From Maribellus maritimus (lineage in GTDB: Bacteria > Bacteroidota > Bacteroidia > Bacteroidales > Prolixibacteraceae), in the NCBI RefSeq assembly GCF_022267315.1, contig NZ_JAIKLE010000002.1:248001-312000 (forward strand): DNA of 64,000 nt, written 5' to 3'. Below are positions 17,889 to 26,839 of this stretch, piece by piece. A model generated the notes under the pieces. The model saw nothing but the letters and a program-made list of their open reading frames with translations, was not told where the DNA came from and made no database searches. A program made the translations under genes and the position numbers. How positions within the stretch are numbered: the stretch's first letter is position 1; each line of letters opens with the position of its first letter.

Positions 17889-18587
17889 ATGAAACTTTTA
17901 GGTTTAATATCCGCATTTATTTTAGTTGTTTTTTCCAATGTAGGTTACGCTCAAAATGACGATGATTGGGAGTCGAGAACTTACGATTTAAGTGAGTTTA
18001 ATGAAATAAAATTGGAGGGTGGTTACCGTGTTTTTCTTATTCAGGGAGACGAAAATTCGCTTTTGGTAAGAGCATCCGATGATGATGTTTTTGATTATCT
18101 GAAAATTGGTAACAGCACAGAATCGTTAAGGCTTAAAATAGACAGGGAGCATTTTAATTTCGACAGAATTAATCTTTACATCACCTTCAAAGAATTGGAA
18201 AGAGTTGATATTGAAGGTGGCGTAAAACTGAAAACCAAAGGTTACCTTGATTTAAATGATTTTTCGATGCATGTGGAAGGCGGTGCAAAAATAGAACTTG
18301 ACATGAAAGCCGAAGACGTCAGAATTATAGGAGAAGGTGGTGTTTTATTTGAATTAAGCGGAGTGGCCGAGACTTTGGATGTTCATGTTTCCGGGGCCGG
18401 ACATATTGATGCCAGCGAATTAAAGACCAAAGATGTAACATTTAAAGTTGAAGGAGTTGGAACGGGCAGTGTTTATGCTACCGATAATTTGTATGCTAAA
18501 ATTGAAGGCGTAGGAAAAATAAAATACCGCGGACACCCGGAAGTAACCAAAGATATTGAAGGTTTGGGCAGTGTGACGAGCAATTGA
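17889..18587 (+). CDS. DUF2807 (head GIN domain) secreted protein
   Basis: 232 residues with a signal peptide (MKLLGLISAFILVVFSNVGYAQ). The rest is the repetitive beta-helix pattern of the putative auto-transporter adhesin family DUF2807: FNEIKLEGGYRVFLIQGDE, RVDIEGGVKLKTKG, HVEGGAKIELD, HVSGAGHIDASELK and IEGVGKIKYRG. The family is abundant in Bacteroidota; it is thought to be exported and its role is not settled. Two hairpins follow the stop, the second a strong terminator. Confidence 0.88.
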   Translation: MKLLGLISAFILVVFSNVGYAQNDDDWESRTYDLSEFNEIKLEGGYRVFLIQGDENSLLVRASDDDVFDYLKIGNSTESLRLKIDREHFNFDRINLYITFKELERVDIEGGVKLKTKGYLDLNDFSMHVEGGAKIELDMKAEDVRIIGEGGVLFELSGVAETLDVHVSGAGHIDASELKTKDVTFKVEGVGTGSVYATDNLYAKIEGVGKIKYRGHPEVTKDIEGLGSVTSN

Positions 18588-18609
18588 TTTAATTTATTAT
18601 AATCTTTTC

Positions 18610-18630
18610 ACCGGCTTTTCAATAGCCGGT
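18610..18630. terminator. Hairpin after the GIN-domain gene
   Basis: A 7-bp perfect stem ACCGGCT / AGCCGGT with a 7-nt loop begins 23 nt after the stop at 18587. Only a weak T-rich tail follows, so it may be a pause site, an RNA 3'-end protector or a poor terminator. Confidence 0.45.
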
Positions 18631-18667
18631 AAATTATTTCTTATGGTTTGGTTTAGGTTTAGGAAAA

Positions 18668-18698
18668 GAGGCTACTTGTTGAAGTAGCCTCTCGTTTT
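18668..18698. terminator. Strong bidirectional Rho-independent terminator
   Basis: A 10-bp perfect stem (GAGGCTACTT / AAGTAGCCTC) with loop GTTG is followed by G and seven T on +. On the minus strand the stem is followed by TTTTCC. It lies between the convergent GIN-domain and S41 peptidase genes and can serve both. Confidence 0.8.
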
Positions 18699-18727
18699 TT
18701 TATCGTTATATTTTTGAAAAAATCAAT

Positions 18728-20296
18728 TTATTTGATCATTTCCCGGGTAGGCACCATTTCGGGTTCAACATACATTTCTTTGCCAAAACGTGAAAAATCT
18801 TTTGAGCTTTTAAATCTTTTGAATGAGATTACATCATCACCGACGGCTGATTTTGTGCGATTCCCCTCAATATAGTTAAGAGTAAGTTTTAAAAGAGTTT
18901 CATCTTTATCGCCCAATTGTTTTAAATTCAAAACACTTTCCTGGCCGTTAATATCAGGAACCAACCCATCCGAGAAATCTGAATATCCATTTGAATTTGC
19001 AATTTTTAGCGTAATAGGTTGCATTGCCCAGCTGTGATTGGGATTTACGTTGTTATCGTCAATCCAATCTCTGATGGTAAAAGAACCCACATTTTTTCCC
19101 GTAGTATTTGTGCCAATTTGTATCACATCAATATATGCTGATAAACCGTTAATAAGTAACTCGCTGGCTGAAGCTGTGTGTGAGGATGTTATAACATAAA
19201 GCTCGTTGAGATCTAGACTAACTATCGGTGTTTCGGGTGTTGTAACTGTTTGGATAAAATTTCCATCGGCGTCTTCAAGATCCCAATCTTCTTCCAGGAT
19301 TACATCAGAAAAATAGTAGTTGAAATAATCTGCTCCGTATTCATCTCTAAAGTAGTTTTGAAGCAAATTGTTGTATTTATATTTGGCAAAAATTTGACTG
19401 GTATTTGTGCCATATATCATACTTGCCAAATACATGGATGTTTGCACTGAGCCTCCTCCGTTATATCTTAAATCAATAATTAGTTTGTCAATTCCCTTGC
19501 CTTTCAATTTTGAAATTGTATTGTTAAGAAGAATATCGTATGAATTATTCAGTGTTTTGTCGTAGGCAGAAGTAAAACCATTGTATACAAGATACCCCAC
19601 ATTTAATCCACTTACATTATAAACAGTGTCCAGTAAGATTGGGTACTCCTGCAACTCTACAGCAGTTATGGAATGCTCAATTTCGTTCCCTGAAAATGTG
19701 TTATTTTCATATTTAGCCATACCAAGCGTATAAGTTTGCTGTGTGAACAACAATTCCTGGTAATTTAAGGCAGTCAGTTGTGTTCCGTTTACGGTAAGGA
19801 AAAAATCACCACGTTTTATTCCGGCCAGATCCGCAGGGGAGCCTTTTAAAACATATCGTACATATCCAAATACATTATTGCTGTTTTCTTCATAGTAACT
19901 CAACATGAAATCAAATCCCATAGACTCAGAAATCCCTGTAAGCCAGTTATCAATTTCCTGAGAATTATCAACGATAAATGACCACTTGTCAACGGTCCCG
20001 TATTCATATAATAAATCGAAAAAAAGATTTTCCGGGTCAGTATAAGTATTTAAAAATGCATTTAAACTATCGTCATCTTCAAAATCAGTATTTACTAGAT
20101 TCGGTACATTATTTACCCAATAGTAATAGGTTGCCAGTCCTTCCCAGATGAATTTATTAACTTCATCTGCTTCCGGTATTTCGTCTTTATTATCAATTGG
20201 ATCCGGTTCCGGAATAGGATCATCTTTTGAACAACTTGCAACAAATAAAGCTGAGATTAAAACTAAGGAAATGTTCCAAAACAAAATTTTTTTCAT
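18728..20296 (-). CDS. S41 family peptidase lipoprotein with PDZ domain
   Basis: 522 residues from the ATG at 20296 (MKKILFWN); an ATG two codons earlier at 20302 is equally possible. A lipoprotein signal ends at VASC. A PDZ domain lies around residues 150-215 (GSPADLAGIKRGDFFLTVNG). The C-terminal-processing-protease core follows, with IDLRYNGGGSVQ and the catalytic serine in SSHTASASELL. Family members are periplasmic or surface tail-specific proteases; the substrate here is unknown. The long acidic N-terminal linker after the Cys is typical of Bacteroidota surface lipoproteins. Monocistronic. Confidence 0.9.
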   Translation of the reverse strand: MKKILFWNISLVLISALFVASCSKDDPIPEPDPIDNKDEIPEADEVNKFIWEGLATYYYWVNNVPNLVNTDFEDDDSLNAFLNTYTDPENLFFDLLYEYGTVDKWSFIVDNSQEIDNWLTGISESMGFDFMLSYYEENSNNVFGYVRYVLKGSPADLAGIKRGDFFLTVNGTQLTALNYQELLFTQQTYTLGMAKYENNTFSGNEIEHSITAVELQEYPILLDTVYNVSGLNVGYLVYNGFTSAYDKTLNNSYDILLNNTISKLKGKGIDKLIIDLRYNGGGSVQTSMYLASMIYGTNTSQIFAKYKYNNLLQNYFRDEYGADYFNYYFSDVILEEDWDLEDADGNFIQTVTTPETPIVSLDLNELYVITSSHTASASELLINGLSAYIDVIQIGTNTTGKNVGSFTIRDWIDDNNVNPNHSWAMQPITLKIANSNGYSDFSDGLVPDINGQESVLNLKQLGDKDETLLKLTLNYIEGNRTKSAVGDDVISFKRFKSSKDFSRFGKEMYVEPEMVPTREMIK

Positions 20297-20394
20297 GACC
20301 ATGGGTTAAATTAATAATTTTCAAAATTAGAAAAAAAAACTTGCTAAAATTGGCAAACTAATTGTACAATCATTTTTTATAAAGTCAACTTAAT

Positions 20395-20811
20395 ATGCGA
20401 CACAACTATTTCTTAATCGTATTACTAATAACGCTATTTATTTTAAATGTGAGATGCACACCGCAGAAAAAAGCAATAAATGTACCATTTGAAATTTCTG
20501 ATGCATCCTATTTTTCATGGGTGGTTGATGAAGAGGAACGCGGTACAACAATTGAAATAATGTTGAAAAATATCAATACCGAAGTTCATTTTGATTCCAT
20601 TGTTTTTAGGAGGGTGATGATGCCTGTTTATATCTCTTTGAATAAAAAGGGAGTACAATCCCTTACCGCAATATTACCTGCAGGAGAATCACGGATTTCA
20701 GTTCCAACGCAACATGTTGATAAGCCCGATCAGTTGATATTTCATTTCAAAGGGAAAAGAAATGTGCATCTGTTGAACAGTATCAACAGAAAGGATATGG
20801 TGTATTACTAA
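20395..20811 (+). CDS. Hypothetical small exported protein
   Basis: 138 residues with a hydrophobic N-terminus (YFLIVLLITLFILNV) ending at Cys21. The -3 to -1 residues (NVR) do not fit a standard lipobox, so lipidation is doubtful. The remainder looks like a small all-beta domain (TTIEIMLKNINTEVHFDSIVFR; RISVPTQHV). No family recognised. It is divergent from the S41 peptidase and convergent with the 7TM-HD gene, whose stop is 5 nt away. Confidence 0.7.
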   Translation: MRHNYFLIVLLITLFILNVRCTPQKKAINVPFEISDASYFSWVVDEEERGTTIEIMLKNINTEVHFDSIVFRRVMMPVYISLNKKGVQSLTAILPAGESRISVPTQHVDKPDQLIFHFKGKRNVHLLNSINRKDMVYY

Positions 20812-20816
20812 AGAAA

Positions 20817-22901
20817 TCAGGCTTTTTTTTCCTCTTCTTTAGGATACTCAATCCGAATATGATAAATGTTTATCAGTTTATCCAAGAGTGTCGCTTTTAT
20901 GATATTTATATCGTTAAACGTTAATTTCGAGTGATCCAATTGTTTGTCCGCAATTTTCTGATCAATCATATTATTGATAAGGCCTCTTAAATTCTCCAGT
21001 GTTTTTTCTTTCAAGCTTCTGGAGGCTGCTTCAATGCCGTCAACCAACATGACCACTGCCGCTTCTTTACTTACCGGAAGCGGACCGGGGTATATAAATG
21101 TATCTTCATCCACTTTTTCATCCGGATGTTCCTGCTGGTATTTTAGATAGAAATATTTGGCTTTCGTTGTTCCGTGGTGAGTGGCAATAAATTCAACGAG
21201 CGACTCAGGTAATTTGTGTTTTTTTGCCATTTTAACCCCGTTTCTAACATGGTCTATAATTATTTCAGCACTTTGTTTATAGTTCATCCGGTCATGAGGA
21301 TTCATTCCTACCGCCTGATTTTCAATAAAAAAAGTTGGTTTTGCAATTTTCCCTATGTCGTGATACAACGAACCGGCCCGCACCAAAAACGGATTACCTC
21401 CAATTTTCAGGATGACTTCTTCGGCCAAATTGGCTATTTGCATTGAATGTTGAAATGTACCGGGAGCTTCTTCTGCAAGTTTACGTAACAAAGGTTGGTT
21501 ACTATCGGAAAGTTCAATCAATGTAACATCGGAAATAAAACCAAAAAGTTTTTCAAAAATGTAAATCAGCGGATAAACCAGAAGAATAAGCAGGCTGCTT
21601 AACGCAAACCACTGCAGCATCTGATAATTATATGCGATAAATGTTCCTTCGTGAATAAGGTTTAGAGCAGAGTAAACCAGTAAATAAGTGAGAAAAACCC
21701 AAATGGTTGCCATTACAAGATGAACTCGTCTGTGCATTTTGTTAAGGCTAAAAACAGCCACCACACCTGCAGTCACCTGCAGAAGGATAAATTCGTAATT
21801 ATTTGGCGCATAAAAACCAATAAGGAGTGTGGTTACGATGAGCATAAAAATGGCTGTTCTGGAATCAAAAAAGGTTCGTACAACAATGGGGAAAATAGCT
21901 AAGGGAACCAGGTAAATATGAAGGTTAGGGAAAGAATTAAAAAAGCTGGCTAAAAATACCATACTTACCATAAACAATATCAGAAACAACAGTCTTCGGA
22001 AACCATCCAGAATGTCGCGTCTGTATATATAAAGAAAAGTAAATATCAATCCTAGAAGCGAAAGGATCAGGATAATTTTGCCAACAGAAACCGTGTAACG
22101 ATCAAATCCTTTTCCGCGTTCCTTTTCGTAACTGGCTTTCAGCGATTCCAGGAGCTGGTATTTTTCACTGGTAACAATTTCTCCCTGTAAAATAATTCGT
22201 TCACCCATTTGAACCATACCACGTGTGGGCGATATATTTTGAGTAATCTCATCTATTTCTTTTTGCGTAGTTGTTGCATCGTAAATTAAATTAGTAGTGA
22301 TGTAGTTTTCGACGGTAATGTCACTTAACCACTCGTTTAATACCGGGTGTTTTTCTTTTATGTCTTCAATTTCAGCATGAAACTCGTTATATGCCGTTTT
22401 TTCAGAATAAACTTTGTCGATTAAAATTTTTGAAACCAGGGTCCCCGTTCTTTTTCTTATTTCCGTTTTGCCCGAAAGTTCGTCATAACTAGCAGGAGAG
22501 TGCTGTAAAATGCCATTTTTGTAAATTGTTTTCAACTTGTCTGAAAGTATTTGGAATACTTCCTCTTTTTCATTTTGGATTGAATCTTCGGTTGGGTTAA
22601 AATTGGTTTTCAGTTCGTTGATTTTTTGATTCACAATGGCGGTATCAAAGCTAAAATAAGGAACAACTGCTTTCAATTGCTCCGCTTTCTCATCTTCAAT
22701 TTCTTTTGGAGTTTTTGAGATAGCAAAATCAAAAGGGGCAACCAGATTATCATGTCTCCAGGGAAATCCTTTTTGATATTCGTATTTAAATTTAGGCTCT
22801 CCAGGCAAAATTAAAAACAGCAATACAGCGGCAATCAGGAAAACAAACAGCCAGTAAAGAACTCTGGTATATTTCATTAATCGTTCGTGAAATTTACTCA
22901 T
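20817..22901 (-). CDS. 7TM-HD domain phosphohydrolase (PgpH-like)
   Basis: 694 residues. An N-terminal TM segment (about 13-31) is followed by a periplasmic ~250-residue 7TMR-HDED-type region, a block of about seven TM helices (about 270-460) and a cytosolic HD domain. The HD metal site is RAGSLYHDIGK (His514-Asp515), with further conserved His in THHGTTKAKYFY. This architecture belongs to PgpH proteins, which hydrolyse cyclic di-AMP in Firmicutes; I infer a cyclic-dinucleotide phosphodiesterase. It is a single gene, convergent with the small exported protein gene. Confidence 0.88.
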   Translation of the reverse strand: MSKFHERLMKYTRVLYWLFVFLIAAVLLFLILPGEPKFKYEYQKGFPWRHDNLVAPFDFAISKTPKEIEDEKAEQLKAVVPYFSFDTAIVNQKINELKTNFNPTEDSIQNEKEEVFQILSDKLKTIYKNGILQHSPASYDELSGKTEIRKRTGTLVSKILIDKVYSEKTAYNEFHAEIEDIKEKHPVLNEWLSDITVENYITTNLIYDATTTQKEIDEITQNISPTRGMVQMGERIILQGEIVTSEKYQLLESLKASYEKERGKGFDRYTVSVGKIILILSLLGLIFTFLYIYRRDILDGFRRLLFLILFMVSMVFLASFFNSFPNLHIYLVPLAIFPIVVRTFFDSRTAIFMLIVTTLLIGFYAPNNYEFILLQVTAGVVAVFSLNKMHRRVHLVMATIWVFLTYLLVYSALNLIHEGTFIAYNYQMLQWFALSSLLILLVYPLIYIFEKLFGFISDVTLIELSDSNQPLLRKLAEEAPGTFQHSMQIANLAEEVILKIGGNPFLVRAGSLYHDIGKIAKPTFFIENQAVGMNPHDRMNYKQSAEIIIDHVRNGVKMAKKHKLPESLVEFIATHHGTTKAKYFYLKYQQEHPDEKVDEDTFIYPGPLPVSKEAAVVMLVDGIEAASRSLKEKTLENLRGLINNMIDQKIADKQLDHSKLTFNDINIIKATLLDKLINIYHIRIEYPKEEEKKA

Positions 22902-23015
22902 ATAAGTGTATCGTTATTTCAAACAAAATTAATAAGCACAAAATTCATTATTCATTTGTGAAAAAAGAATGTAGAAAAATGTTAAACACCACGTTTTTCC
23001 GACTCTAATTTTTCA

Positions 23016-23023
23016 TAGTTTTG
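23016..23023 (+). promoter_or_regulatory. Candidate -7 element for the NlpC/P60 gene
   Basis: TAGTTTTG matches the Bacteroidota -7 consensus TAnnTTTG and lies about 60 nt upstream of the ATG at 23084. No clean TTTG -33 element is seen, so support is weak. Confidence 0.3.
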
Positions 23024-23083
23024 TGAATAATCGGGTAAAGCAACACATTTTGTTTTACAAAATAAAATTAACAAATTATTTTG

Positions 23084-23884
23084 ATGAACTACGGTATTTC
23101 CAGTCTTAGTATTATTCCGGTCAGAAAAGAGCCTTCAGAAAAAAGTGAAATGGTGACTCAGATTTTGTATGGCGAACACTTTGAAATCAGAGAACAAATG
23201 GTGGGGTGGTCGAATATAAAACTGGCATACGATGGTTATGAAGGCTGGATAGACAGCAAAATGATAACGACGCTTGCCCCAAGAACATGGAATAAAATTG
23301 AAAGAAGCCCGTTTGCGGTTACCGGTGATATTTTTACTATTATTCCGGTGAACGAAGAACAAAACCTGATGTTAACAGCCGGAAGCACTTTACCTGTATG
23401 GAGGCCTTATAAAAAAGAATTTTCAGTAAATAAAGAAAAATATAAACTAAATGGTGAAGTGTTCTATGGCGAGTTAAAAGATTCCCGGAATATTGCCATA
23501 AAACAAGCACTTAAATATTTTAATGCTCCCTATTTGTGGGGAGGGAGATCGCCGTTTGGTATCGACTGTAGCGGATTTACCCAGGTGATTTACAAAATGA
23601 TTGGAATAAAAATTCCGCGTGATGCCAGCGAACAGGTGAAACACGGGCTGGCACTCAGTTTTGTTGATGAAGCTGAACCCGGAGACCTTGCTTTTTTTGA
23701 TGACGAAGAGGGAAATATTGTTCATGTAGGTATTATTTGGAAAAGGAACAAAATTATTCACGCATCTGGGAAAGTACGTATCGACAATGTTGATCAATTT
23801 GGGATTTTTAATGTAGATACGAAACGTTATACCCATAAAATGCGTGTAATGAAAAAAATAATCCAGTCAAATGGAACGAGTTAA
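23084..23884 (+). CDS. NlpC/P60 (C40) cell-wall peptidase with SH3-like domains
   Basis: 266 residues from the ATG at 23084 (the in-frame TTG just before it is rejected). Two SH3-like segments precede the catalytic domain (PVRKEPSEKSEMVTQILYGE; YEGWIDSKM). The NlpC/P60 core has the nucleophile Cys162 in FGIDCSGFTQVIYKM and the His in NIVHVGIIW. No signal peptide is seen, so it may act on imported muropeptides in the cytosol like YkfC-type enzymes; this is inference. A tiny TM-protein ORF overlaps its 3' end. Confidence 0.88.
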   Translation: MNYGISSLSIIPVRKEPSEKSEMVTQILYGEHFEIREQMVGWSNIKLAYDGYEGWIDSKMITTLAPRTWNKIERSPFAVTGDIFTIIPVNEEQNLMLTAGSTLPVWRPYKKEFSVNKEKYKLNGEVFYGELKDSRNIAIKQALKYFNAPYLWGGRSPFGIDCSGFTQVIYKMIGIKIPRDASEQVKHGLALSFVDEAEPGDLAFFDDEEGNIVHVGIIWKRNKIIHASGKVRIDNVDQFGIFNVDTKRYTHKMRVMKKIIQSNGTS

Positions 23885-23963
23885 GCTGTTGATTTATATT
23901 GTAATTGTAATTGCTGTCATCTATCTGGTCGTAAAACATTGGAGGACAGGAAAGAAAAATTAG
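23871..23963 (+). CDS. Possible 30-residue single-pass membrane peptide
   Basis: An ATG at 23871 overlaps the stop region of the peptidase gene in another frame and encodes MERVKLLIYIVIVIAVIYLV followed by a basic tail (VKHWRTGKKN). It is one hydrophobic helix with positive ends, like many small membrane proteins. The overlap with the upstream gene would allow translational coupling. No family recognised; short length means chance is possible. Confidence 0.4.
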   Translation: MERVKLLIYIVIVIAVIYLVVKHWRTGKKN

Positions 23964-24097
23964 TTTGCTGTGTTCTCTGTTCGTTTTCATTTGCAATCGC
24001 CACTTTTATCAAAAATAAATTAAATGTTTAAAAGGAATTTTTATTTTGCCCCGTTCTCCTGTTTACTCACTCATTTATTCAAAAAATACAAGAATTT

Positions 24098-24523
24098 ATG
24101 TATACTTATCAATATCCGCGTGCAGCTTTAACTACCGATGCAATTGTTTTTGTCAGGGAAAAAAGCTCAACTTTTGTTTTATTGATTGAACGAGGAGGAG
24201 AACCTTTCAAAAATAAGTGGGCGCTTCCGGGTGGTTTTATCGAAATGGACGAAACATTGGAGCAGGCCTGTATTCGCGAGTTGGAGGAAGAAACAGGGCT
24301 GGAAGTTCTAAAGATGACACAGTTTAAAACTTACGATGCCATTGACCGTGACCCACGTCACCGGACTATTTCTGTAGTGCATTCAGTTGAATTGAAAGAA
24401 AAAGAACAAGTAAGAGGCAGCGATGATGCTGCCCGTGCCGCCTGGTTTCCCATCGATGATTTACCCGAATTGGGATTTGATCATCAACAAATTCTGAATG
24501 AGTTTTTTGAATTTCCTTCCTGA
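24098..24523 (+). CDS. Nudix hydrolase
   Basis: 141 residues, the minimal Nudix-domain length. The full Nudix box spans residues 46-68 with Gly46, Glu52, Arg60-Glu61, Glu64-Glu65 and Gly67 all in place, so metal-dependent pyrophosphatase activity is likely. The ALPGGFIEMDETLEQA part resembles ADP-ribose and NrtR-like Nudix domains of Bacteroidota. There is no DNA-binding C-terminal domain, so it is an enzyme rather than an NrtR regulator. Convergent with the nitroreductase gene 15 nt away. Confidence 0.9.
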   Translation: MYTYQYPRAALTTDAIVFVREKSSTFVLLIERGGEPFKNKWALPGGFIEMDETLEQACIRELEEETGLEVLKMTQFKTYDAIDRDPRHRTISVVHSVELKEKEQVRGSDDAARAAWFPIDDLPELGFDHQQILNEFFEFPS

Positions 24524-24537
24524 AATTAAGGAATCAA

Positions 24538-25107
24538 CTATTTTAAAGTATTTATAATTTCGTCTTTTTCTTTTCTGGGAGATGCAGATGACGCAGCATC
24601 AACTTTTTTGTCGATATGCCCGATTCGTAATGCTGAAACGGCTTTGTAGCCTACAGGAATACCAAACTCCTGTTTTTTTGCATTGATATTTCTTACTGGT
24701 CCGGTGTAAATATGAGCGCCAAGCCCCAGGCTCTGAGCTGCCACATACATATTCTCAGTTGCCAGTGCGCAGTCAAAATCTACATTTATTCCTTCCTGTG
24801 TTGATGCTGAGCCGGAAACAATGATTACAACGTTGCCGGGAACCGGATTGCGAACAATTTGAGAAATAAGGTTTTCGTTGTAGATAACGGTGAATTTCCA
24901 CAATTGGCTGTTTCTTGCACTCGGCGCTTTTATTCCACATTCAAGAATCAAATCAATAGCCTTTTCTGAAACAGGTTCTGAAGAGAAAGCTTTTACCGAA
25001 TAACCCGAAAGTATCGTTTCTGTTACGGTATTTTTGCTGCTTTTCTGTCCAAAAGTTTGAAATGTCAGAGCCATTACAACAACAAAAAGAGATAAGTTTG
25101 TTTTCAT
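24538..25107 (-). CDS. Nitroreductase family protein with signal peptide
   Basis: 189 residues. An N-terminal signal sequence (MKTNLSLFVVVMALTFQTFGQ) precedes a nitroreductase fold: ECGIKAPSARNSQLWKFTVI is the FMN-contact region and ATENMYVAAQSLGLGAHIY the central helix. Most nitroreductases are cytosolic; an exported one is seen in some anaerobic Bacteroidota. Flavin dependence is family knowledge; the substrate is unknown. Confidence 0.85.
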   Translation of the reverse strand: MKTNLSLFVVVMALTFQTFGQKSSKNTVTETILSGYSVKAFSSEPVSEKAIDLILECGIKAPSARNSQLWKFTVIYNENLISQIVRNPVPGNVVIIVSGSASTQEGINVDFDCALATENMYVAAQSLGLGAHIYTGPVRNINAKKQEFGIPVGYKAVSALRIGHIDKKVDAASSASPRKEKDEIINTLK

Positions 25108-25298
25108 TTGGTTGTGTTTTATGGTTCAATTTATTTGTTTGCCCCAAAAATTATTAACCCGTAATCTCTCACTCCGCTATAAAGATACAAACAGAAGAGC
25201 ACTATTTTGCTCAGCTGCATTAATTTCCTCTAAAATTTGTTTGTATAAAATTGGATGGTGATGGCTCTTGAGTGAATGGCTTTTATGTATTCCGGGGT

Positions 25299-25775
25299 TT
25301 AATTCATATCGTATTTCATACTCAAGTCAGAAGAAAAAGTAAAAGAGAATGATGCGTTGGGAATATTTGATCCGGCAAAGATTTCAATCTCGTATTCCCT
25401 GTTTTCCATTTCATCAATTATACATTCCAGATCGTAGGGACAAATACAATCACATATTCCTCCGGGAGGAGTTTCAACAAAGGTTACCTTTAAAACACTG
25501 TCCTCGATACATGCACTGGAAACAATTTCACCCGGGCAACAATTCAAAACGGCATTTGCAAAAATTACTTTTAGCTGGTTTTCGTTCACAGCGCTTAGTT
25601 CAATATATTGAGCTTCGTCCTGGGTTGACTTTGTTTCATTTTTACAGTCGCTGGCAGAAGTCTTTGTTATGTTTAAGGTTTGGTTTTCCGGTGGGATTGT
25701 CTTTTCTTTATTACATCCTGCGAAAATTATTGAAAGAAAAAAAACAAGGTAATAAAAGGAAGATTTTTTATTCAT
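25299..25775 (-). CDS. Cys-rich lipoprotein, tandem paralog 2
   Basis: 158 residues with a lipoprotein signal ending at FAGC. The body shares a striking cysteine layout with its upstream neighbour: DCKNETKS, LNCCPGEIVSSAC and GGICDCICPYDLEC, with nearly the same spacing and surrounding residues (ETPPGG, CPYDLEC, YEIEIFAG, FSFTFSS). It starts 16 nt after the stop of the paralog and is probably co-transcribed. No known domain recognised. The clustered Cys pairs suggest disulfides or metal binding, but nothing in the sequence decides it. Confidence 0.75.
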   Translation of the reverse strand: MNKKSSFYYLVFFLSIIFAGCNKEKTIPPENQTLNITKTSASDCKNETKSTQDEAQYIELSAVNENQLKVIFANAVLNCCPGEIVSSACIEDSVLKVTFVETPPGGICDCICPYDLECIIDEMENREYEIEIFAGSNIPNASFSFTFSSDLSMKYDMN

Positions 25776-25791
25776 TTAGTGTGTATTAAGT

Positions 25792-26271
25792 TTAATTTGA
25801 AACAGTATATGTTAGGTTTAAGCGAGAAGAAAAGACAAATGAAAATTTTGCATCGGGGGTATCTCCTCCGGCATAAATTTCGATGTCGTAATTTCGGGTT
25901 TCCATATCACCGATAACACACTCCAAATCGTACGGGCAAATACAGTTGCACAATCCTCCTGGAGGAGTTTCGCCAAAAACAACTTTTAAAATGTCGTCTT
26001 GTATAAAAACGTTGGTTACAATTTCTCCCGGACAACAATTTAGTATGGCATTTACAAATGTAATTTTTAATTGAGCTGTATTCACGGCCTCCAGCAATAT
26101 ATATTGCCTCTGTTGTCCGGCAGATTTTGTGTTGTTTTTACAGTCCGAAAATTGACTTTCAAGAACCGATGGCTTCTCATTTTTGAACGGCTCAGGGTTA
26201 TCTTTATTACATCCGGGAAGAGTAGCAGACAAAAGAACCATTAAAATCAGCGTTGGAATGTAAGACTTCAT
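25792..26271 (-). CDS. Cys-rich lipoprotein, tandem paralog 1
   Basis: 159 residues with a lipoprotein signal ending at LPGC. The conserved motif set is DCKNNTKS, QYILLEAVN, QLKITFVNAILNCCPGEIV and GGLCNCICPYDLECVIGDME. It is about half identical by eye to the next gene downstream, so the pair arose by tandem duplication. The second gene has an extra Cys (SSAC) that this one lacks. Outer-membrane or periplasmic anchoring is inferred from the lipobox. Function unknown. Confidence 0.75.
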   Translation of the reverse strand: MKSYIPTLILMVLLSATLPGCNKDNPEPFKNEKPSVLESQFSDCKNNTKSAGQQRQYILLEAVNTAQLKITFVNAILNCCPGEIVTNVFIQDDILKVVFGETPPGGLCNCICPYDLECVIGDMETRNYDIEIYAGGDTPDAKFSFVFSSRLNLTYTVSN

Positions 26272-26469
26272 TTTTAATTGCTTTTGTAATATGATGAACG
26301 TAAGTGCAAATTGGTTGCGTTTTTGAATGGAGGAAATTTTTTAATTGTTTTGACCGTTTATTAATGGATAATATTGTTTTATGTGAACCGTAATTTTAAA
26401 GCGCAGAAGATTTATAAATAGAATTTTTTCTCAAAATAGTTTTATAGCTTTACTTACAAAATTGGTAAC

Positions 26470-26712
26470 ATGAGCAAACAAGCAGATTCAGATTTGATAG
26501 TTGTTTTTAGAGGAAATCCGGTTGACGCGGAAATGGTAAAAGAGATTCTTGTTGACAATGGAATTATGGCCAGTTTGAAAAATCAGCTAATGGGTTCGAT
26601 AGCTCCCTGGCAGATTTCACCCGGTGGTTTTGAGCCTGTGGAAGTAGAAATTCTGGAAAGTGATAAAGAAAGTGCTTTGGATTTAATAAATGAATTTAAC
26701 AGAAGTAAATAA
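26470..26712 (+). CDS. DUF2007 domain protein
   Basis: 80 residues. The pattern LIVVFRGNPVDAEMVKEILVDNGI followed by PGGFEPVEVEILESDKESALDLI is that of DUF2007, a small ferredoxin-like fold annotated as putative signal-transducing. No membrane segment. It precedes the M48 protease gene by about 130 nt on the same strand but probably has its own transcript. Function of the family is not established. Confidence 0.8.
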   Translation: MSKQADSDLIVVFRGNPVDAEMVKEILVDNGIMASLKNQLMGSIAPWQISPGGFEPVEVEILESDKESALDLINEFNRSK

Positions 26713-26808
26713 CAAATTGAATTTTACCGGTGTAATTCTTTTGTTTAATACCTTGTCAAACTTCCGATAACTTACATCTCAAATTCAGCCCTCCTAACTT
26801 TTCTTCAT

Positions 26809-26816
26809 TATCTTTG
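26809..26816 (+). promoter_or_regulatory. Candidate -7 element for the M48 protease gene
   Basis: TATCTTTG fits TAnnTTTG and lies 24 nt upstream of the ATG at 26840. No convincing -33 TTTG was found, so this is a weak call. Confidence 0.3.
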
Positions 26817-26839
26817 TTCCTTCTTTCAAAAATTGAATT

